A stretch of DNA of 64,000 nt from an uncultured Atopobium sp. GTDB lineage: Bacteria; Actinomycetota; Coriobacteriia; Coriobacteriales; Atopobiaceae. The position numbers and the translations under genes were made by a program. Location: contig CAMUON010000001.1 in assembly GCA_947090525.1 (NCBI GenBank), forward strand, positions 372,001 to 436,000, written 5' to 3'. Positions 52,228-61,140 of the stretch are shown here, piece after piece; position 1 is the first letter of the stretch; the number at the start of each line of letters is the position of its first letter. Below the pieces are notes generated by a model. The model did not search any database, was not told where the DNA came from, and saw nothing but the letters and a program-made list of their open reading frames with translations.

Positions 52228-54528
52228 ATGAAACAGGTATCGCATGGCACAGGCGTACGGCATTCGCTTACTAAGATAGCCGTCGCATCCGTTCTCTCGA
52301 CTACACTTGGAGTGGGGGGGGGGGTAGCTCTTTCTACGACCTCATATGCGCAGTCGCAAAGCGTAGATCAATCTACTGATACTGAGCGGACATGGACTGA
52401 ACACACTGCACAGTGGAGCGATGCATACGGACAACACCAGCCTTTTTCAAAGATTAATACACAAGGCAACTTAGAGGGCGTTTTTTGTAATCGTTCTGAA
52501 AGTTCGGGTGGTCAAACCAAAGTTTGGACTTCAGCAAAATACACCTTTTATCGAAGCGACCATGATGGGTACAAAAAAGGCGACCTCGTTATCGAACCTA
52601 TTAATGCCTCTGGCGTGATTAAAGCTGGTCCATCTAATAATGATTACAGGGTATGGCTAGAAGATAAAGAAATTTATAAGAACGTAAAGCGTATTATCTT
52701 TAAGCAAGCGACGATCGCAGGCAACAAGGTTGGGTGCACCCTAAAACTAAACCAATGGAGTTATTCTCAGTTGTTTAATGGCATGCCTGCTGTCGAGCTC
52801 ATAGATTTTCGGGGACTTACGTTCCAAACCGAAGCGGGTTCTTATCCAATTGCCTGGCGTATGTTTGAGAGCTCCCCTAAGCTCAGAACGATACTTTTTA
52901 ATGCAAATATTAAAAAGCAATTTAGTGATATAGCATATTTTAACTATATGTTTGCAAAGTGTTACAATTTGAGACACATTCTGGCAAAAAGCCCAGATGA
53001 AGTGGTTGATGAAAGCACGTTACCTGCTTGTGATCTAAGCGGCCTTAGTGTCTTTGATACACAAAATGCAAAATCCATGAAAGCCATGTTTGAATTTTGC
53101 CGTTCGATGACTGATTTTAAGTTTAAGGATTACACCAATTTTAAGACGAGCAAAGTTCAAGATTTTTCTTATATGTTTTCTGGCCTCCCTACGACATCCG
53201 CGCAGGATAAGCTTGAGAATGACTGGGAACCGGACACGTTTACCGTAGCAGAGGGCGAGTTCAAGGATATGAAGGGCATGTTTGAGCTAAAAAAGCTCGA
53301 TCTGTCTTCGTTCGATACATCTTCCGCAAAGACCATGTACCGCATGCTGATTGGGCAAGAAGGCCTCACCGAGCTTGATCTTTCGGGTTCGTTTAAGATG
53401 TCGGAAAATACTTCTACAAACGAGATGCTACGGGGCGTGCATGCGCTGCAAAAGTTGAAGGTCAACAAGAACATAGTCTTTACGAACAGCATGATGCTAA
53501 ATGAACCGAATGACAACATTTATAAAGAATATATCCGACCAACGTTTGATAGAAAGAACACAAAAACTTATTCGGGCAAATGGATACAAGAAGGTAAAGT
53601 TGACACAGCATATACTACAAAAGACTTTTGGTATACAAGCAAGATTAGTGAGCTCAAGAAACCCCTGGCAGACAATGGTTCTCTTACGTTTGTTTGGCAA
53701 GAGAAAGATTCATCTGTGCCCTCTACGAACCAGCAAAACAAGCAAATTACGATCGTAACTAATGAAGGTTTGTTTGACAATAACGCTTTTGTAAAGTCTC
53801 TTACAACAGACAATAACGGCAAATTGAACGCTACTGACCTCCCAACAAAAACGAAGGAAGGTAGAAAGATTACTGGCTGGTACAAATTAGGCGATCCCGC
53901 GAAAACGCCCGTTTCGCTGGATACCACAGAATTTAAAGAGAATACTACGCTTGTAGCACTCTTGGAAGCAGCTACACCGGGTGGCGCTGGTGATCAGGGC
54001 GGATCTGGCTCTGGCACGGGCAGTGGCGCTGGCACGGGTAGTGGCTCTGGTAGCGGTGTCGGCGGTTCATTAGGATTTGTGCCTCAGACTGGGGATACAG
54101 GCGCCGCGAGTGAACTTGTTGCGATGTATCGTCTGTATAATTCTTGGACAGGAGAGCATCTCTTTACGATTGATAAGAGCGAGTATGATACCCTTGTTTC
54201 TGCAGGTTGGAAGGGTGAAGGCAGGATCAATAGTGTCGCCACGAAGGAAGGGGAGAGTGTATACCGCCTGTATAATCCCTGGACGCATGAACACCACTAT
54301 ACAACCGATAAAGACGAGCTCGCTTCGTGCGTAGCCGCTGGTTGGAAGAACGAAGGCGTGCAGTTCCACAGTGTAAAGAATGGCGCGGTAGCTGTGTACA
54401 GCATGTATAATCCGTATGAAACGTCGTTCTACCACCACTACACGTCCGACCTCAATGAGATTAGCCGGATGGAGAAAGACGGTTGGATAAAAGAGGGCAT
54501 CAAGTGGTACGCCGCGGCTAATTATTAG
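52228..54528 (+). CDS. BspA-like secreted surface protein with DUF285, InlB-type and DUF5648 repeats; phase-variable candidate (ON)
   Basis: 766 residues. Signal peptide about 1-42, whose h-region Gly-Val-Gly-Gly-Gly is encoded by an 11-G run. About 185-418: DUF285/BspA-type leucine-rich-like repeats (FDTQNAKSMKAMFEFCRSM, LDLSSFDTSSAKTMYRML, LTELDLSGSFKM). About 500-581: an InlB B-repeat-like unit (DLPTKTKEGRKITGWYKLGD). A Gly/Ser/Thr linker (583-614) leads to three DUF5648-like repeats (MYRLYNSWTGEHLFT, VYRLYNPWTHEHHYT, YSMYNPYETSFYHHYT). Such architecture occurs in adhesins that bind host or partner cells; the role is inferred. No LPXTG is seen. GATAGGAG precedes ATG 52228. Confidence 0.87.
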   Translation: MKQVSHGTGVRHSLTKIAVASVLSTTLGVGGGVALSTTSYAQSQSVDQSTDTERTWTEHTAQWSDAYGQHQPFSKINTQGNLEGVFCNRSESSGGQTKVWTSAKYTFYRSDHDGYKKGDLVIEPINASGVIKAGPSNNDYRVWLEDKEIYKNVKRIIFKQATIAGNKVGCTLKLNQWSYSQLFNGMPAVELIDFRGLTFQTEAGSYPIAWRMFESSPKLRTILFNANIKKQFSDIAYFNYMFAKCYNLRHILAKSPDEVVDESTLPACDLSGLSVFDTQNAKSMKAMFEFCRSMTDFKFKDYTNFKTSKVQDFSYMFSGLPTTSAQDKLENDWEPDTFTVAEGEFKDMKGMFELKKLDLSSFDTSSAKTMYRMLIGQEGLTELDLSGSFKMSENTSTNEMLRGVHALQKLKVNKNIVFTNSMMLNEPNDNIYKEYIRPTFDRKNTKTYSGKWIQEGKVDTAYTTKDFWYTSKISELKKPLADNGSLTFVWQEKDSSVPSTNQQNKQITIVTNEGLFDNNAFVKSLTTDNNGKLNATDLPTKTKEGRKITGWYKLGDPAKTPVSLDTTEFKENTTLVALLEAATPGGAGDQGGSGSGTGSGAGTGSGSGSGVGGSLGFVPQTGDTGAASELVAMYRLYNSWTGEHLFTIDKSEYDTLVSAGWKGEGRINSVATKEGESVYRLYNPWTHEHHYTTDKDELASCVAAGWKNEGVQFHSVKNGAVAVYSMYNPYETSFYHHYTSDLNEISRMEKDGWIKEGIKWYAAANY
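52314..52324 (+). repeat. G11 homopolymer in the signal peptide of the BspA-like gene
   Basis: Eleven consecutive G within codons 29-33. At 11 the frame is open. With ten G a TAG follows at once; with twelve the frame closes at a TGA about 60 bases on. This is a typical slippage switch. Confidence 0.9.
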
Positions 54529-54620
54529 ACTATAAGATGCGTTTATAAGCGCTTTATAAGCGCTGATGTTTAAACGCGCTGGTCTATAACAGCCGGTAGC
54601 TGTTGTTCTGCTTAAACGAA

Positions 54621-54650
54621 GCGCGGCACGAGCAAAAGCTTGTGTCGCGC
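54621..54650. terminator. Hairpin between convergent surface genes
   Basis: GCGCGGCACGAGC, AAAA loop, GCTTGTGTCGCGC: thirteen positions, mostly paired. No strong T run on either side, so efficiency is unsure; it may serve both genes. AACAGC-CGGTA-GCTGTT (about 54588-54604) is a second small hairpin. Confidence 0.5.
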
Positions 54651-54679
54651 TTGTGCTTACCCTAATTTAAAGCGTGCGT

Positions 54680-56817
54680 TTAGTCGATCATCTCATTGAT
54701 ATCCCAGGTAAACGGTGCTGCTTTGCCATTGTATGCCTCATATGCAGCTTTCACTGCTCCTGTGAGCTTGGCGTCTTTCGGATTGTTCATCCACTTGACA
54801 TACGCGTCAACATAGGCGTTGTAGTTTTTCTTTACTTCTTCTTTTGCATCTGCCTTGGGCGCTTCAGAGCCAAGAACACTACTCTGCAATCTGATAAGAA
54901 GCCCATAGCGCACATACTCGGGATCGGATGTGTAAGAAACGCGATTCATGCCCGCATACTCTCTATGTGGATTTATCAGATATGCAGCTGCTTCGATAGC
55001 GTCTTTACGTGCTTTGAGCTTTGCTTCATCAGTTTTCGCAGTACTGTATTCAAGCTCTGCTTTCTTGAGCTTATATATACACAGCTGTACATCGGGGTTC
55101 TTCGCGGGCACATCTGCTTCTTGTTTGAATGCCTTCCACTGTTCATTAAGCGCTTTTTTGGTCGCTTGAGTATAGCCTTCAGTTTCCACGAACTCGCGGG
55201 TGACTTGGGTTGTGCGATAGGACGGCAGCTTCAGATAGGGTGATTGCGCGCGCGTATCTTTTGTAATTGCTGCAATCTTTTTATCCAAGTCGCCTACTTT
55301 GTCTGTTGTTGTTGCGTGATAGGCACTTGTATCTTTCGCGCAGAGCGTCATGTTCAGCTCTGGCAAGCCGCTTGGAGCATGTTCATCCTTCGCAAGCGCT
55401 GGTACCTGGTAGTTGTGGGCCTTGGGAGTGGCGTCAGCATCATCATATGCTGTAAATGTAACGTCGTAGGCTTTGGTTTCTGCATTATAGCGTACACGGC
55501 GAAGCTGGAGTTTGTCTCCACTTTGCACTTTATGTGTATCGTTAACCACGTCCAAAACTGCAGCTGCTTCTGTATAGCGAGCGCTTGCGGTTTTTGTTAC
55601 TGCCTCTTCGCTTTTGCCATACATTTGCGATGCAATGCATTTGTATACGGTGACCTGCGTGTCTTTAAGTGTTGTGGTGCCTTTCGGGTCGTTGGTAAAG
55701 TGGAGCGTATAAGTAACGGGAACCACTTTCTTTTCGTCGGTTTCTACGGCTGTTTTTGCTTCATTAAAGGCTTTTTTAGCGGTATCATCATTTGGTTTCT
55801 TGTCCAGCTCAGCCTTTTTCTGTGCAAGCTCATTTAGGTTTTTCGCATACTCTGCGTCAAATTCTTTTTCTTTTTGAATAAGGGCAGCTGTAGCAGCTTG
55901 AGCTTTTACTTCCTCGCTGGCACTGGCCTCTTTTGCTTTCTTTGCGAGGTCTTCTGCTTTAGTTTTAGCAGCAGTAGCGCGCGTGGTTAGCTCTGTAACG
56001 GCCTCTGCACCTGTAAGTGTTTTACCAACAGCAGTTGTAACAGTTGTTGCGGCTTTACGTGTTGCGTCAACAAGGTCCTTAACAGACTCTTTTGCCTTGT
56101 TGAGAACAGCTTTCTGCTCTTTGCTTAACTCTTTGCTTAAGCTAGGCGTAGATGATTCGCTTGAGCTCGAAGGGTTGGAGCCGGTGCCGGTGCCCACACC
56201 GATAATAACATCGCTTGTGCCTGCTGCAGGAGCTTCCGCAGGAGTTTCTGCGGGCTTTCCAGGTACGAACCATTGTTCATGCTCGTCTTTCCAGCCGCGA
56301 GCTACGCTATCGCTCACTTCAGACGGATTTGTAGTAAAGAAGTGTGTATGTTCTTGTTCGTAGGGATTAAAGAGACGATATACCGGCTGATTTGCAACCT
56401 CAGATTTTGCTGCAAAACCATATGCCTCAAATTTGTCGTCGAGTTTCATACCACGTGCAAGACACTCGTCTTTTTCTTGAGCATTTGTGGTATAGAGGTG
56501 ATCGTCTCCCCAAGGATTATAGAGACGATAAATAGTTTCGACACCTTGTGTGCCTTTTACAGGGCTGTACCAGCCAATTCCTTCTTCATTCCAACCAACT
56601 GCACGAAGGCTTGCAGCTTCTTCTTCGCTTGGTGTATAGAGATGTTCATACGTATACGGATTATAGAAGCGAAGCATCTTTTGGCATGTAACGCCATTTA
56701 CCGTTTCTGTTGGGGGGGGGTGACTTCAGCAGCTTCAGCTTTAACACCCATGCCAAGGGTGCATACAAGTGCTGCTGTCATGCTGGCAAGTCCCAGCGCT
56801 TTTTTAGTAGACAACAT
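54680..56817 (-). CDS. Secreted DUF5648 coiled-coil protein, frame-shifted at a C9 tract (phase OFF)
   Basis: ATG 56817 (AAAGGA upstream) opens a signal peptide, MLSTKKALGLASMTAAL...KAEAAEVTPP, that runs into nine C and then stops (QQKR stop at 56698). The 665-residue body (from 56677 downwards) lies in the next frame. One added C gives ...TPPPTETVNGVTCQK joined to MLRFYNPYTYEHLYTP, a 712-residue protein. Body: DUF5648-like repeats (LRFYNPYTYEHLYT, IYRLYNPWGDDHLYTT, VYRLFNPYEQEHTHFFTT), a Ser/Gly linker, Ala/Lys/Glu-rich coiled coil, a beta-rich insert (VPVTYTLHFTNDPKGTTTL) and helices to the end. No wall-sorting motif. Same plan as the protein at 9192. A fixed pseudogene is the alternative, but the intact body argues for a switch. 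Confidence 0.87.
56712..56720 (-). repeat. C9 (plus-strand G9) slippage tract
   Basis: Nine C on the coding strand, placed directly after the signal peptide cleavage region. Lengths of 7, 10 or 13 would restore the frame. Confidence 0.9.
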
Positions 56818-56873
56818 ACCCAAATCCTTTCTATTGGATGGTATACGAACAGACAACACATAAATACGCCTCA

Positions 56874-56902
56874 AGTATAAGCCTCTATAATGCATGATTC
56901 AA
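56874..56902 (-). promoter_or_regulatory. Promoter of the phase-variable minus-strand gene
   Basis: Minus strand: TTGAAT (56902-56897), 17-base spacer, TATACT (56879-56874). Leader about 50 bases. The intact promoter and ribosome site support a living gene behind the shifted frame. Confidence 0.6.
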
Positions 56903-56978
56903 GCTAGAATGCTGTCGTCTGAGGTTACTTTTTATCCATTCGTATACAAAGCTATAGCGCATGCGGCTCAGCAGACAT

Positions 56979-57206
56979 GCGTTTACAAAACGCAGGCGCT
57001 CATATTAGAAAAATACCCCACTTTGTCACGTGTTGGAATGGCGACTGCTCGCAGGGCGAAGAAAGCTGTTTTGTGTTTCTCCAGGTAGTTTCGTTGCAGC
57101 TTGTTGATTGTGCTCTAAAAACTAGCCCGACGGACAATATTCGGCTCCCAAACACGTGACAAAGTGGGGTAAAGTTCTAATATCACTCAATACGTTTTGT
57201 GAGAGG
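56979..57206. mobile_element. MITE-like palindromic element, copy 2
   Basis: Inverted arms of 33 bp at 57002-57034 and 57151-57183, with CCCCACTTTGTCACGTGTT on the left and its complement on the right; outer arms contain ACAAAACG. Size 228 bp. Arms are nearly identical to copy 1 at 28137; the centre aligns only in parts (GTTTT-GTTT--CCAGGTA-TTTC). Confidence 0.7.
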
Positions 57207-57651
57207 TGGAGCGCACAGGTGTTTGACCAGGTGCTTGACCCAGCACGCGCCCGCATTAGTCTGACGTGTAAGGCCCTCGCGCCCGCGTCATAAGCTACGC
57301 GTAATATTCAATAGCCAAGCTGCTGATATATCCAACGCACCCTTATTATCCTGCACTTTGTATAAATCTCCCAAAATCGCGCGCGAGAGAAATGTATAAA
57401 ACACCCGAAATCGCTCAAAAATATAATATAAAACGCGCAAAAACAGCCTGACTGATTAGTTTTCTTTGGTTAACACGTACGCAACAAAATGATTAAAAAT
57501 AGGGGAATAAGCCCCAAGTTTGAATAGAAACGTTAACATTTGATGTCCAAATGAGAAAGTAGCCGCGCCTTTGGAGCTTTTTGGCTATTGTCTTGTGTAA
57601 CAAAAAGAGCAAGTACGCGCTCTTCCGTATTCGATTTTTAAGGAGGATAAG
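57207..57651 (+). other. AT-rich leader of the liv operon
   Basis: About 445 bases. 57390-57445 has TATAAAAC, CGCTCAAAAATATAA and GCGCAAA motifs like those upstream of the MarR-like gene. GTTAAC occurs at 57470 and 57533. A small hairpin AAGAGC / GCTCTT is near 57605-57625. It must contain the liv promoter, which I cannot pin down. AAGGAGGATAAG precedes livJ. Confidence 0.4.
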
Positions 57652-58857
57652 ATGAAGACCAATCTCACCAGACGAGACTTCGTCTCATTAGGTGCCGTTT
57701 CTGTTGCTACTATGGGAGGTTTGTCTATTATTGCAGGCTGTAATAATAACGCTCAATCCTCCGCTGCTTCTTCGACACTCAAGGTTGGCCTGATGGGCCC
57801 CTACACGGGACAGGTTGCTCAGTACGGTCTTGCAATCCGCAACGGTGCTGAACTCTACACCAAGCAGTTCAACGAAAAGGGCGGCGCTAACGGCAAGACC
57901 ATCGAGCTTATGATCGAGGACGAAAAGGGCGACTCGACCGAAGCAAAGAACGTCTACGAAAAGATGCTCGATGCTGGTTGTGTTGCCATTCTTGGTGACG
58001 TTACCTCTACGCCTTCCGTTGCGGTTGCTCAGATCTCCGCAAACGACAACATGCCGCTCGTAAGTGCGTCCGCGACCGTTCCGAGCTTTACCACCTACGG
58101 CAAAAACGCCTTCCGCGCGACCATGACCGACGAGTTCCAGGCAAAGGTTATGGCTAAGTTTACACAGAAGCAAGGCTACAAAACAGTCGCTACCATTTAC
58201 AACTCAGGTGGAGACTATGAAGCCGGCGTCAACAAAATGTATGTTGCTGAGTGCAAACAGCTCGGCGTTAATGTTGCTACTGAGCAGGCGTTTGCTGAAG
58301 GCGACGTAGACTTTAACGCCCAGCTCACCTCCATCATGGGTACCAATCCAGACGCCGTATTCTGCCCCAACTACTACCAGGACGCTGGTAAGATCCTCGC
58401 GCAGGCGCGCCAGCTCGGGTGCAAGGTTCCGTTCCTCGGAGGAGACGGTTGGGCCAACATGATCGACGGCGAAGATAAGTATGCATCCAATGAGGATCTT
58501 GAAGGTTGCTTCTACAATGCCCCCTTCATTGTTGAAAACACAAACGATGAGGTCAAAGCATTCGTCGACGCATATAAGGCTGAGTATGGCAAAGTTCCTA
58601 CGAACTTCTGCGCACTCGGTTACGACGCAGCGATGCTTCTCTTTACCGCTCTTGCACAAGTTGAGTCGTCCAATCCTCCTAAGGCAGGAAGCGACGAATA
58701 CCGTCAAGCCGTTATCGACGCTATTGCAAGCGGCAAGGTAGACGGCGTTACGGGCGAGATTTCCTTCAAGGGCACAGGCGATCCTGTGAAATCTACGCTT
58801 ATCGTTACCTTCGAAAAAGGTGCTCAAAAGGTATTTGAAGTCGTTAAGCCCGACTAA
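57652..58857 (+). CDS. livJ: LivJ-type branched-chain amino acid binding lipoprotein
   Basis: Extracellular receptor of a Liv-type ABC importer. Residues 1-30: twin Arg (LTRRDFVSLG) and lipobox IAGC (Cys30), so a Tat-exported lipoprotein is likely. Type I periplasmic-binding fold: LKVGLMGPYTGQVAQYGLAI, GAELYTKQFNEKGGANGKTI, GDSTEAKNVYEKML, ILGDVTSTPSVAVAQ, VSASATVPSFT, YNSGGDYEAGV. Length 401 is normal. First gene of livJHMGF; a hairpin follows it, which would raise receptor message over the permeases. Confidence 0.95.
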   Translation: MKTNLTRRDFVSLGAVSVATMGGLSIIAGCNNNAQSSAASSTLKVGLMGPYTGQVAQYGLAIRNGAELYTKQFNEKGGANGKTIELMIEDEKGDSTEAKNVYEKMLDAGCVAILGDVTSTPSVAVAQISANDNMPLVSASATVPSFTTYGKNAFRATMTDEFQAKVMAKFTQKQGYKTVATIYNSGGDYEAGVNKMYVAECKQLGVNVATEQAFAEGDVDFNAQLTSIMGTNPDAVFCPNYYQDAGKILAQARQLGCKVPFLGGDGWANMIDGEDKYASNEDLEGCFYNAPFIVENTNDEVKAFVDAYKAEYGKVPTNFCALGYDAAMLLFTALAQVESSNPPKAGSDEYRQAVIDAIASGKVDGVTGEISFKGTGDPVKSTLIVTFEKGAQKVFEVVKPD

Positions 58858-58871
58858 TCTTTGTATGCAAT

Positions 58872-58929
58872 AAGCCTCTTACGCGGGTGGTGGAAATTTC
58901 GCGATGCCGCCATGCGCAAGAGGCTTTTT
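58872..58929 (+). terminator. Attenuating terminator between livJ and livH
   Basis: AAGCCTCTT (58872-58880) and AAGAGGCTT (58918-58926) pair exactly, with inner CGC/GCG and TGG/CCA pairs, followed by TTT. Complete termination here would leave livHMGF without a promoter, so partial read-through is likely. Confidence 0.75.
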
Positions 58930-59118
58930 CTATGCATCGTGTGCGTATGAGCTCGCGCGTATTTTTGCGGGCGCGTTTTTGAACTGCGTTTATATGCGTT
59001 CGTGAACTGCGCGTATGCACTGGTGTGCTCTTCGCATCCGTTTTTGCGTATGCACGTTGTTAGCAATTTTTAGCCTTTTACTCAGGTTTTTGTGTATTTG
59101 AAAGGAGAGTGCTTGGCT

Positions 59119-59991
59119 ATGATCGGTATGCAGATACTCAATGGCTTGCAAGTGGGAAGCATTTACGCCCTTGTTGCCCTGGGTTATACCATGGTGTACG
59201 GCATCATTTTGCTTCTGAATTTTGCCCATGGCGACATTATTATGGTAGGTGCTTATATTTCTTGGGTCGTTATGGTTCAACTTGGTCTTCACCCCGTTGT
59301 CGCAGTACTCGCGACGGTCGTGGGATGCGCCTGCCTTGGTGTCCTTATCGATAAAATAGCGTATGCACCTCTTCGTCAAGCTCCGCGTTTGTCGATTCTG
59401 ATTACTGCAATCGGTGTGTCCTACTTTTTGGAAAACACGTTTCAGCTGGTATATGGTGCTGATGCAAAGGTTCTTCCGAATTTTATTACGGTCAACACGG
59501 TTGATATCGCAGGCGTTCCCGTTTCTTGCGTCGCACTGATTACAGTTGTTGTTACGGCTATTTCTTGCGCGCTTCTGACCTTGCTTGTCCAAAAAACCAA
59601 GCTAGGAGCTGCGATGCGTGCTGTATCCGAAGACATGTCGGCCGCGCGCCTCATGGGCATCAACGTGAACACCGTCATTTCGTTTACCTTCGCGAGCGGT
59701 TGTGTTTTGGCTGGTATTGGATCTGTTCTTTACAGTATGGCCTATGCGCAAGCAAGTCCAACGATGGGTATTATGCTGGGCACCAAGGCTTTTGTAGCTG
59801 CGGTTTTGGGCGGCATTGGTTCCATTCCCGGTGCTGTGATCGGTGGCTTGTTGGTTGGTTTTGCCGAAGTTTTGGTGTCGGCGATTGGTCTTTCTGTCTG
59901 GAAAGACGCGGTCGTGTTCCTGCTGCTCATTGTGGTACTTGTAGTTAAACCTACCGGTATTTTGGGCAAGCCCATCAATGAGAAAGTGTAG
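59119..59991 (+). CDS. livH: LivH-type permease
   Basis: Membrane subunit of the Liv importer, about eight hydrophobic segments in 290 residues. QILNGLQVGSIYALVALGYT, MVYGIILLLNFAHGDI and AMRAVSEDMSAARLMGINVN (coupling region) are family marks, then LGTKAFVAAVLGGIGSIPGA. AAAGGAGAG is at 59101-59109; the ATG 59119 or TTG 59113 may be used, an earlier GTG at 59092 lies before the ribosome site. livM starts nine bases after the stop. Confidence 0.94.
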   Translation: MIGMQILNGLQVGSIYALVALGYTMVYGIILLLNFAHGDIIMVGAYISWVVMVQLGLHPVVAVLATVVGCACLGVLIDKIAYAPLRQAPRLSILITAIGVSYFLENTFQLVYGADAKVLPNFITVNTVDIAGVPVSCVALITVVVTAISCALLTLLVQKTKLGAAMRAVSEDMSAARLMGINVNTVISFTFASGCVLAGIGSVLYSMAYAQASPTMGIMLGTKAFVAAVLGGIGSIPGAVIGGLLVGFAEVLVSAIGLSVWKDAVVFLLLIVVLVVKPTGILGKPINEKV

Positions 59992-59999
59992 GATATAGT

Positions 60000-61139
60000 A
60001 TGAAATCACAAACTGAAACACATACAGATTCGCGTATAGAATCCAACGCATCCAATGCATCTGCGTCCACATCGAAAAACGCGTCCACATCGCGTAAGGC
60101 GTTTCACTTTAGTACCCTTCAGGCATACGCCCTCAATACGGTGCTTATCTTGGTCGCGCTCTTTGTTGGTCAAGCGCTCATCAGCGCATCACTAATTTCT
60201 CGCTATCAAATTTCTGTACTCGAACAGATCGGCATCTATATTATTTTGGCCGTATCTCTTAACCTTGTTACCGGTAATTTGGGCCAGCTGCCTTTGGGAC
60301 ATGCAGGCTTTATGTCTGTTGGTGGCTACTCGGGTGCTATTTTTATTATGCACATGGCTACGGCTTTGCACTTATCGGGGCGCGCATTTGTGACGGGTCA
60401 GCCGCTGGCTGTCCTCGTATTTTTGGGAGGCCTTGTGGTAGGGGCTATAGCTGCGGGATTATGTGGTCTTATCATCGGTATTCCAGCTCTTAGGCTCAAG
60501 GGCGACTATCTTGCCATCATTACGCTCGGTTTTGCGGAAATCATCCGCGTGGTCATGCTCAATATTGATACCACGTTTAATATCACACTCACCGGCGGTG
60601 CTAAAGGTTTGAGCGGCATACCTGCATTTACAAACTATCTCAATACGTTTTGCGTGGTCGTCTTTACGCTTTTCGTCATTCACACGATGATGAAATCGCG
60701 TTGGGGGCGTGCGATTTATGCCATCCGCGACAACGAAATCGCTGCTGAGGCATCAGGTGTGCATATCACACGCTACAAGACGGTTGCTTTTGTCCTTTCT
60801 GCCGCATTTGCCGGCGTAGCTGGTGTTTTGTATGCAGGGTGTATTGGTGTTATGGCGCCTGCAAAGTTCGGTTTTATGAAGTCGGTCGAGATTCTCGTTA
60901 TGGTTGTTTTGGGCGGCATGGGTTCTATGCTGGGATCTGTGATTTCTGCTACCACCTTGACCGTTCTACCCGAGGTTTTGAGAAGCTTTGCTGATCTTCG
61001 TATGATTGCGTACTCGGTCGTTCTTGTTCTCGTGATGATCTTTAGACCAAAGGGCCTGCTTGGTTCCTATGATTTCTCGCTCACACGTTCGCTTGAGTCG
61101 CTCATCAACCGCATTTTTGGCGCGAAAGAGGTGAAATAA
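60000..61139 (+). CDS. livM: LivM-type permease
   Basis: Second permease subunit, 379 residues. After about 35 Ser/Thr/Asn-rich residues the core starts at TLQAYALNTVLILVALFVGQ. ILAVSLNLVTGNLGQLPLGHA and GFMSVGGYSGA (about 80-110), IGIPALRLKGDYLAIITLGF (about 160-180), and the coupling block AIRDNEIAAEASGVHITRYK are typical. MVVLGGMGSMLGSVI and FRPKGLLGS end the protein. One base lies between its stop and livG. Confidence 0.95.
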   Translation: MKSQTETHTDSRIESNASNASASTSKNASTSRKAFHFSTLQAYALNTVLILVALFVGQALISASLISRYQISVLEQIGIYIILAVSLNLVTGNLGQLPLGHAGFMSVGGYSGAIFIMHMATALHLSGRAFVTGQPLAVLVFLGGLVVGAIAAGLCGLIIGIPALRLKGDYLAIITLGFAEIIRVVMLNIDTTFNITLTGGAKGLSGIPAFTNYLNTFCVVVFTLFVIHTMMKSRWGRAIYAIRDNEIAAEASGVHITRYKTVAFVLSAAFAGVAGVLYAGCIGVMAPAKFGFMKSVEILVMVVLGGMGSMLGSVISATTLTVLPEVLRSFADLRMIAYSVVLVLVMIFRPKGLLGSYDFSLTRSLESLINRIFGAKEVK

Positions 61140-61140
61140 G

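Noticed and set aside
55244..55837. 197-codon plus frame over the DUF5648 minus-strand gene
   Set aside because: Cys/Phe-rich complement of Lys/Ala/Glu codons; the minus strand has clear repeat domains.
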